NCBI GenBank assembly: GCA_958446835.1 | Contig: CAUCXT010000061.1 | Coordinates: forward strand, 1 to 11,515 | From: an uncultured Eubacterium sp. | GTDB taxonomy: Bacteria > Bacillota > Clostridia > Lachnospirales > Lachnospiraceae | Reading direction: 5' to 3' | DNA: 11,515 nucleotides | In this document: one piece after another, positions 6,580 to 11,515 of the stretch | Numbering within the stretch: position 1 is the first letter of the stretch | Layout: each line of letters starts with the position of its first letter | Notes under the pieces: generated by a model | Told to the model about the DNA's origin: nothing | Seen by the model: the letters and a program-made list of their open reading frames with translations, nothing else | Database searches by the model: none | Made by a program: the position numbers and the translations under genes

Positions 6580-8031
6580 GTGAAAAATAAGATAAATAAA
6601 AAGAATCTGATAAATATAATATATATTGCCGTTTTTCTTGTAATGAGTCTTGTGCCGCTTTTTGCGTTTTCAGGTAAGCAGGCGGCTATAGGAAATGAGA
6701 CGGAGGCGGATAAGCCGGCATTGTCTGACGGGCTTAAGTTTACGGCGAATGTGGACGCATACTTTTCGCAGAAATTCGGCTTCAGGAACAGGCTGGTATA
6801 TGCGCAGAATGTTCTTAAGGAGACGATTTTTAAGACATCGGGGCAGGCGGATGTGATAGTCGGTGAGGATGGCTGGCTGTTCTACGGCAGGGCGCTCGAC
6901 GATTTTCTTGGGACAAGTGTGTTAGATGAGGTGTCAATAGAGCGCATGGGTGTCATCCTGTCCATGATGCAGGAGTACGTTGAGAGACAGAACGGTGAAT
7001 TTATATTCGTGTCGGCGCCTAACAAGATGTCGGTGTATGGCGAATACATGCCGTACTATTATATAGAAGAAAACGGACAGGGCAATTATGAGCTTCTGTA
7101 TGACAGGCTGACCGTTCTTGGTGTGAACACGGTACAGCTAAAAAACGAACTGGCGCTTAAAAAGCTTGCCGGAGTGCAGCTCTATCACAAGCTGGATTCG
7201 CATTGGAATAATTACGGTGCGGCAATCGCCTATGAAGCTATGGCTAAGAAGCTTTCGGACGTATATGGGGAGGCGTATTCTGATTATACGCGTTACAGTG
7301 AATTGCCATACAGTGTCAAAAATAATTTTTCAGGCGATTTACAGTCAATGCTGCTTCCGGGGTCAAAGGTCAAGGATGAGCAGGTTGAATTCGATGTGGA
7401 GGAGAGCTTTGAGTATCTGAACCGCTTCCGCGGTGTGGATGATCTGGTGATAACTACTAAGAACAATTCGGCGGCTGTGGATAGGAGTGCAACGCTGTTC
7501 CGCGATTCCTTCGGAAATGCATTGTACCGGTTCTTTGCCAACGAGTATACTTCGCTGACAGCGAAGAGAGAAATTCCGTATAATATATATCAGGCTGTGT
7601 CGGAATCAGAGCTGGTGGCGGTTGAGCTGGTTGAGAGAAATCTCAAAAATCTGCTTATATATACACCCGTTATTCCGTCATGGAATCTTGCGGAGGCATA
7701 TAGCGTTCAAGGGGAAATGACTGTTATGGACGGTATAGCCGCCGCCGTGGTTCGGCTCAACACAACAGCGGATGGTCTTGTTGAGCTTACCGGCAACAGT
7801 GACGTGCTTAAGCCCTATTCCTATATGTATCTGAAAATAGTGGATGAGGCCGCCGGGGCGACAGCTATTTATCAACTCATTCCGGGTGAGGAGGGGAATT
7901 TTACTCTTTATCTTGAGCCGGAAAATGCCGATATATCAGAAGCTGGACTGGAAAATTATGGATATGCATTTATTGTCAAAACTGGCAATGAGTACACAGA
8001 AATTCCGGTAAGTCTTACTTTACAAGATTAG
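6580..8031 (+). CDS. DHHW/AlgX-AlgJ-like SGNH-type surface protein, MBOAT partner
   Basis: A membrane-anchored extracytoplasmic protein of 483 residues from the chosen start, with a basic N-terminus and one hydrophobic segment (LINIIYIAVFLVMSLVPLFAF) acting as signal or anchor. Conserved features of the AlgX/AlgJ/DHHW group are present: GEDGWLFYGRAL, VSAPNKMSVYGEYMP, the catalytic-type motif LDSHWNNYG (Asp206, His208) and LFRDSFGN with the likely nucleophile Ser310. Such proteins take the acyl group from the MBOAT channel and add it to a glycan outside the cell. The C-terminal 110 residues or so look beta-rich and may bind carbohydrate, as in AlgX, but that is inference. The start is ambiguous: GTG 6580, preceded by GGGGA, gives a typical short signal region; ATG 6568 and TTG 6562 are in frame but have poor ribosome sites. 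It lies 20 bases after the MBOAT stop, so the two are co-transcribed. Confidence 0.88.
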   Translation: MKNKINKKNLINIIYIAVFLVMSLVPLFAFSGKQAAIGNETEADKPALSDGLKFTANVDAYFSQKFGFRNRLVYAQNVLKETIFKTSGQADVIVGEDGWLFYGRALDDFLGTSVLDEVSIERMGVILSMMQEYVERQNGEFIFVSAPNKMSVYGEYMPYYYIEENGQGNYELLYDRLTVLGVNTVQLKNELALKKLAGVQLYHKLDSHWNNYGAAIAYEAMAKKLSDVYGEAYSDYTRYSELPYSVKNNFSGDLQSMLLPGSKVKDEQVEFDVEESFEYLNRFRGVDDLVITTKNNSAAVDRSATLFRDSFGNALYRFFANEYTSLTAKREIPYNIYQAVSESELVAVELVERNLKNLLIYTPVIPSWNLAEAYSVQGEMTVMDGIAAAVVRLNTTADGLVELTGNSDVLKPYSYMYLKIVDEAAGATAIYQLIPGEEGNFTLYLEPENADISEAGLENYGYAFIVKTGNEYTEIPVSLTLQD

Positions 8032-8047
8032 AAAGATAATGTATATT
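8019..8047 (+). promoter_or_regulatory. Candidate sigma-A promoter for the lipoprotein genes
   Basis: TTTACA (8019-8024), a 17-base spacer and TATATT (8042-8047) each match consensus at five of six positions. The -35 lies inside the last codons of the DHHW gene, and transcription would start near 8054, about 64 bases before the small lipoprotein start. This would allow the two lipoprotein genes to be expressed apart from the acyltransferase pair. A GCCGC/GCGGC hairpin (8083-8104) falls in the predicted leader just before the ribosome site. Confidence 0.5.
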
Positions 8048-8117
8048 TCCAAGGAAGGGGAATATTGAGGGCAAAATTATAAGCCGCGGATTCGCATAGG
8101 CGGCAGAAAGAGGTTTT

Positions 8118-8621
8118 ATGCACAATATTAAGAAAAGTATCAGAAAAAATATAGCGTTGGCTTCAGTCATGCTCATGGCGGTATTCGCACTTGCGGCATG
8201 TGGCAGGAAGGATGAGGACGGAAAGTTTGGCTTTAACAATGGCAGCGTTTTTCTCACACCGGGTGAGAAATTTGCGGCGGACGATGAGGGTATGCCGGAG
8301 ACGTTAGAGTATATGGAGGCAGCAAGCTGCTACTTTGAGGGGCTTGACAAGGTGTTCACATACGATGGCTATGAGATTACCACATATCCTAAGGCAGATG
8401 GGGATTATATTCAGGATGTGAATGTGTCCTCTGAGACAATCAAGACTGATAAGGGGGTCGGTGTCGGAAGCACACTTGAGGATATCGAGGCTGCCTACGG
8501 TAAGGACTACACTGTTTCAGGCAAAATGTACGAATATTATCAGGACGATACAAAATATATATATTTCTTTATTTTAAATGATGTGGTACAATACTACGGA
8601 TACGGAATGGATGTAAAATAA
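8118..8621 (+). CDS. Small lipoprotein of unknown function
   Basis: A 167-residue predicted lipoprotein. The N-terminus has basic residues (KKSIRK), a hydrophobic run and a lipobox LAAC with the acylated Cys28, so the mature protein should sit on the outer face of the membrane. The mature part is acidic and soluble-looking. Its second half reads VFTYDGYEITTYP...TDKGVGVGSTLEDIEAAYGKDY and then alternating aromatic and polar residues (YEYYQDDTKYIYFFILNDVVQYYGYG) suggesting beta strands. The 'GVGVGSTLEDIEAAYG' pattern resembles a strand-helix unit found in various small surface lipoproteins, but I do not recognise a named family. AAAGAGG lies upstream of the ATG with suitable spacing. The next gene, 34 bases on, also encodes a lipoprotein, so a shared envelope role is plausible. 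Confidence 0.8.
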   Translation: MHNIKKSIRKNIALASVMLMAVFALAACGRKDEDGKFGFNNGSVFLTPGEKFAADDEGMPETLEYMEAASCYFEGLDKVFTYDGYEITTYPKADGDYIQDVNVSSETIKTDKGVGVGSTLEDIEAAYGKDYTVSGKMYEYYQDDTKYIYFFILNDVVQYYGYGMDVK

Positions 8622-8655
8622 TTCATTTTATACACAACTATTGGAGGAAATTATT

Positions 8656-9561
8656 ATGAAGAGAATAGGAATGAAAAAGGCTTCATATATGGTGCTTTTC
8701 CTTGTGATGGGCATGATATTTGCAGTTGGATGCAGTAAGAAGCCCGATGAGGGTGGGGATATAATTCTTTCATCTGCGGATAACACGCAGTCACAGGAAA
8801 ATACCGGCACAACGGAGCCTGCTACGGAGGAGACATCGGTGGAGGTTGTCACAGAGGAGACAACGGATGAGGCAACGCAGGAGACGACCACAGAGACTGT
8901 CACAGAGACAACAACGGAGCCTGTTACAGAGACAACAACGGAGCCTGTTACAGAGACAACACAACAGCCTGTTGAGGAAGTCAAGCCGTGGGATCTGCTG
9001 AACAATGAGCCGCTCAATCCGACAACATCGGGTTATGAGGAGCTTGACAGACTTATCGAAGCGTATATGACCATGCTTAAGAATGAGGGAACAATATCGG
9101 ATGATATGTCACCTTACCAGAAGGTTCACAGCATATATGTATGGTTTATAAAGAGAATAACATATAACAGGGGAATGAATGTGGATGCCGGAAAGTACTC
9201 CACATCCGACCCGGAGACAACTCCTGAGGAGGTATTGTGGGCAACGGATTTATTTAATACATATCAGGGCTGCTGCTATAACTATTCATCTGCCTTTATG
9301 TATATTATGAGATATCTTGGCTATGATGCGCACCTTCTCTCAGGACAGGTATCCTCATATAATGGAGGAACAACGCCTCACTGCTGGCTGTACGTCAACT
9401 TAGGAGGCGAAGCTTACACCTTTGACCCGGATGTAGATATGAATTACTACTGGAGAGGTGTCAAGGAGGGAAGCACGGAGGAAAAGACGGATACTCTTTT
9501 CTGCCGCAGAATGGAGGACATGAGCTATTTCTATACGATAGAGAAGTATCATGAGAATTAA
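8656..9561 (+). CDS. Transglutaminase-fold lipoprotein with Thr/Glu-rich repeat stalk
   Basis: A 301-residue predicted lipoprotein. The signal peptide ends FAVGC (Cys26; Ala at -3 is a slightly weak lipobox). A stalk of about residues 45-110 is very rich in Thr and Glu and includes a tandem repeat of TETTTEPV, suited to holding the domain away from the membrane. The C-terminal region carries a transglutaminase-like core: HSIYVWFIKRITYN, then GCCYNYSSAFMYIMRYLGYDAHLLSG with catalytic-type Cys206/Cys207, PHCWLYVNLGG with His242, and YTFDPDVD with Asp257. A Cys-His-Asp triad is therefore present, and an active cysteine protease or amide-crosslinking activity at the cell surface is possible; the substrate is unknown. 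The ATG at 8656 is chosen because TTGGAGGAAA upstream is an ideal ribosome site; the in-frame TTG at 8641 lies within that site. It is probably co-transcribed with the small lipoprotein gene. Confidence 0.88.
   Translation: MKRIGMKKASYMVLFLVMGMIFAVGCSKKPDEGGDIILSSADNTQSQENTGTTEPATEETSVEVVTEETTDEATQETTTETVTETTTEPVTETTTEPVTETTQQPVEEVKPWDLLNNEPLNPTTSGYEELDRLIEAYMTMLKNEGTISDDMSPYQKVHSIYVWFIKRITYNRGMNVDAGKYSTSDPETTPEEVLWATDLFNTYQGCCYNYSSAFMYIMRYLGYDAHLLSGQVSSYNGGTTPHCWLYVNLGGEAYTFDPDVDMNYYWRGVKEGSTEEKTDTLFCRRMEDMSYFYTIEKYHEN
8902..8973 (+). repeat. Three 24-base tandem repeats in the lipoprotein stalk
   Basis: Two identical 24-base units (8902-8925 and 8926-8949), each coding TETTTEPV, are followed by a third diverged unit (8950-8973) coding TETTQQPV. 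A partial, more degenerate unit lies upstream (8881-8901). Because the unit is a multiple of three bases, gain or loss of copies keeps the frame and would simply lengthen or shorten the stalk. Confidence 0.9.
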
Positions 9562-9632
9562 AAACCGCCCATGTAAAGAGCGGCTGTATTGAAACGGTAA
9601 ATATTACATTTTTTATAAGAATGGAGATTAAC

Positions 9633-11075
9633 ATGGCAAACGATAACAAGAAATTAGTAGAAGCAATCACTCCTATGGAGGAGGATTTCGCACAGTGGTA
9701 CACAGACGTAGTAAAGAAAGCAGAGCTTATGGCTTATTCAAGTGTTAAGGGCTGTATGATATTCAAGCCGGCAGGCTACGCTATCTGGGAGAATATCCAG
9801 AAGGAGATGGATGCGCGCTTTAAAAAGACAGGCGTTCAGAATGTATATCTTCCTGTATTTATACCTGAGAGTCTTCTTGAGAGAGAGAAGGATCATGTTG
9901 AGGGATTTGCGCCTGAGGTAGCATGGGTGACACAGGGAGGACTTAATCCACTTCAGGAGAAGCTCTGTGTAAGACCTACATCGGAGACACTTTTCTGTGA
10001 TTTCTATAAGGATGAGATTCAGTCATACAGAGATCTGCCTAAGGTATATAACCAGTGGTGCAATGTTGTAAGATGGGAGAAGGAGACAAGACCATTCCTT
10101 CGTTCAAGAGAGTTCTTATGGCAGGAAGGACATACTGCACACGCTACAGCTGAGGAGGCTGAGGCAAGAACACAGCAGATGCTTAACGTGTACGCTGATT
10201 TCTGTGAGCAGGTGCTTGCAATGCCTGTTATAAAGGGAAGAAAGACAGACAAGGAGAAGTTCGCCGGAGCAGAGGCTACATACACAATCGAGGCACTCAT
10301 GCATGATGGCAAGGCTCTTCAGTCAGGAACAAGCCACAACTTCGGAGACGGATTTGCGAAGGCATTCGGTATCCAGTATACGGACAAGGACAACACATTA
10401 AAGTATGTTCACCAGACCTCATGGGGTTCAACAACAAGACTTATCGGTGCCATGATCATGGTACACGGTGACAACAGCGGTCTTGTTATGCCTCCAAGAA
10501 TTGCTCCGATCCAGGTAAGAGTAATTCCTGTTGCACAGCATAAGGCAGGAGTGCTTGAGAAGGCAGGAGAGTTAAGAGACAGACTTGAGGCAGCGGGCTT
10601 CAGAGTTGACTTCGATGATTCGGAAAAGACACCGGGCTTTAAGTATGCGGAGCAGGAGGTCAAGGGTATTCCTACACGTATAGAAATCGGACCTAAGGAT
10701 ATTGAGAACAATCAGGCAGTTGTTGTAAGACGTGACACAAGAGAAAAGTACGTTGTATCTCTCGACACGGTGACAGAGGAGCTTAAAAAGATTCTTGACA
10801 CAATGCAGTCTGAGATGCTTGAGAGGGCGAGAGCACACCGCGATGCCCACACCTATGATGCTCATAATTATGAGGAGTTCAAGGATATCATTGCCAACAA
10901 GCCGGGCTTTGTAAGAGGTATGTGGTGCGGCGAGCAGGCATGTGAGGATAAGATTAAGGAAGAGACAACTGCGACAAGCAGATGTATGCCATTCGAGCAG
11001 GAGCATATAAGCGATGTGTGCGTATGCTGCGGCAAGCCGGCGAAGAAGCTTGTGTACTGGGGGAAGGCATACTAA
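9633..11075 (+). CDS. proS: Prolyl-tRNA synthetase, eukaryote/archaea-like type
   Basis: A 480-residue class II aminoacyl-tRNA synthetase that charges tRNA-Pro in the cytosol. Motif 2 is in the region RWEKETRPFLRSREFLWQEGHTAHA and motif 3 in QTSWGSTTRLIGAMIMVHGDNSGLVMPPRIAP, followed by an anticodon-binding domain (QVRVIPV...). The length and absence of the roughly 180-residue editing insertion between motifs 2 and 3 place it in the shorter ProRS type shared with archaea and eukaryotes rather than the E. coli type. The tail has a zinc-binding pattern, C432-x4-C437 and C463-x2-C466, and ends in Tyr, as does the Thermus thermophilus enzyme, where the terminal Tyr reaches the active site. The ATG at 9633 is preferred, with GGAG six bases upstream; an in-frame ATG at 9621 lacks a site. 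Only 71 bases separate it from the previous gene, too few for a T-box leader. Confidence 0.97.
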   Translation: MANDNKKLVEAITPMEEDFAQWYTDVVKKAELMAYSSVKGCMIFKPAGYAIWENIQKEMDARFKKTGVQNVYLPVFIPESLLEREKDHVEGFAPEVAWVTQGGLNPLQEKLCVRPTSETLFCDFYKDEIQSYRDLPKVYNQWCNVVRWEKETRPFLRSREFLWQEGHTAHATAEEAEARTQQMLNVYADFCEQVLAMPVIKGRKTDKEKFAGAEATYTIEALMHDGKALQSGTSHNFGDGFAKAFGIQYTDKDNTLKYVHQTSWGSTTRLIGAMIMVHGDNSGLVMPPRIAPIQVRVIPVAQHKAGVLEKAGELRDRLEAAGFRVDFDDSEKTPGFKYAEQEVKGIPTRIEIGPKDIENNQAVVVRRDTREKYVVSLDTVTEELKKILDTMQSEMLERARAHRDAHTYDAHNYEEFKDIIANKPGFVRGMWCGEQACEDKIKEETTATSRCMPFEQEHISDVCVCCGKPAKKLVYWGKAY

Positions 11076-11088
11076 CACTTTAGCAGAT

Positions 11089-11309
11089 AATTGCGAAACT
11101 CAGTGTGTGATATCCGGACGTTGTACAATTTTGCTAGTACCCTTCCGGACACACTTTCGTTCCTTGAAAGCCGTAGCGGTACTAAGCGGCTAAAATACAG
11201 CCGCTAAGGACATTAGTTCGCTATGCGAACTATTATGGCGTTCAAAAGGTCCGGAAGTGTACTAGTAAAATTGCACAACTGTTTAGTTTCAAGTTTGCGT
11301 TTCGCAATT
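11089..11309 (-). repeat. Nested palindromic element, copy 2 (inverted relative to copy 1)
   Basis: A 221-base non-coding element filling most of the proS-cca gap. Read on the opposite strand it aligns along its full length with the element at 4875-5096; over the 161-base core I count about 22 differences by hand. Ends are AATTGCGAAACTC (11089-11101) and GCGTTTCGCAATT (11297-11309). The internal stems are kept: the 21-base arms 11120-11140 and 11259-11279 (two mismatches), CCGGAC/GTCCGG (11145-11150 with 11249-11254), a 12-base stem 11164-11175 with 11234-11245, and hairpins 11185-11205 and 11214-11232. It begins 14 bases after the proS stop and ends 33 bases before the cca start; the ribosome site of cca lies outside it. 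No T-tract terminator is evident within it. Confidence 0.85.
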
Positions 11310-11342
11310 GCTGTAATAGTTAGAGAGTAAAGAGGTGATATC

Positions 11343-11515
11343 TTGGTTAGAATAGCGCTTCCGAAGGATGTGAAGCATATAATAGGTGTTCTCATGGAGA
11401 ATGGCTATGAGGCGTATGCTGTTGGCGGGTGTGTCCGTGACAGCATATTAGGAAGAGTGCCGGGGGACTGGGATATCACGACCTCTGCCCTGCCTATGCA
11501 GGTGAAGGGGCTGTT
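11343..11515 (+). CDS. cca: CCA tRNA nucleotidyltransferase / poly(A) polymerase family, N-terminal part (3' end outside window)
   Basis: The first 57 codons of a class II nucleotidyltransferase that adds or repairs the CCA end of tRNA, or a closely related polyadenylase. The nucleotide-binding signature is complete: YAVGGCVRDSILGR (GGxVRD at residues 28-33), then GDWDITTSA with the metal-binding pair Asp42 and Asp44. The start is assigned to TTG at 11343 because AAAGAGGTGAT lies just upstream, the protein then starts directly at the conserved fold (VRIALPKDVKHIIGVLMENGYEAYAVGG), and no in-frame ATG lies close to that ribosome site. Separation of CCA-adding from polyadenylating activity needs the missing C-terminal region. 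The gene runs in the same direction as proS, separated by the palindromic element. Confidence 0.9.
   Translation, partial: MVRIALPKDVKHIIGVLMENGYEAYAVGGCVRDSILGRVPGDWDITTSALPMQVKGL

Noticed and set aside
8628..9017. 129-codon minus-strand open frame with Val/Ser-rich repeats
   Set aside because: Its repeats are the complement of the Thr/Glu tandem repeats in the lipoprotein gene; the sense strand has an ideal ribosome site and a recognisable domain.
9589..9618. TTGAAA and TTATAA as a promoter for proS
   Set aside because: Spacing is acceptable (18 bases), but transcription would start at about the ribosome site, leaving almost no usable leader; too weak to list as a feature.
9562..9632. T-box or other tRNA-sensing leader before proS
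   Set aside because: The gap is only 71 bases, too short for a T-box with its specifier and antiterminator stems, and no T-box core motif is seen.
10572..11078. 168-codon minus-strand open frame antisense to proS
   Set aside because: It lies fully inside the conserved C-terminal half of proS and shows no independent signs of coding.

Overview
The window reads as a chromosomal segment of a low-to-mid GC Gram-positive anaerobe, most likely a member of the Lachnospiraceae/Clostridia. The reasons are strong GAGG-type Shine-Dalgarno sites, occasional GTG/TTG starts, lipoproteins with Gram-positive style lipoboxes, a YtvI-like membrane protein and a eukaryote/archaea-type prolyl-tRNA synthetase with a zinc tail. 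This placement is inference from gene content and style, not from a database match. All genes lie on the + strand.

Layout: (1) 1-472, 3' end of metK, closed by a clear intrinsic terminator. (2) 613-2806, a two-component system: a HAMP sensor histidine kinase overlapping an OmpR-family response regulator by 8 bases. Just after the regulator there is a second, synonymously diverged copy of its last nine codons plus stop, together with a 15-base inverted copy of its 3' end, which looks like a recombination scar. (3) 2877-4784, an RluA-type pseudouridine synthase and a YtvI/AI-2E-type membrane protein. (4) 4785-5128, an intergenic region with a promoter-like site followed by a 222-base nested palindrome with terminal inverted repeats. 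(5) 5129-9561, a cell-surface cluster: an MBOAT O-acyltransferase, its DHHW/AlgX-like partner, a small lipoprotein of unknown function, and a transglutaminase-fold lipoprotein on a Thr/Glu-rich tandem-repeat stalk. (6) 9633-11075, proS. (7) 11089-11309, a second copy of the same palindromic element in inverted orientation. (8) 11343 to the end, the start of cca, a tRNA nucleotidyltransferase-type gene.

The housekeeping genes (metK, pseudouridine synthase, proS, cca) bracket an envelope module. In that module MBOAT and DHHW proteins probably transfer acetyl groups onto an exported glycan, and the two lipoproteins act at the outer face of the membrane.

The most interesting sequence-level discoveries are the paired palindromic elements and the duplicated response-regulator tail. 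The elements differ by about 22 of 161 core positions by hand count, and several of those changes are compensatory in predicted stems. I see no tRNA, rRNA, CRISPR array or transposase gene.
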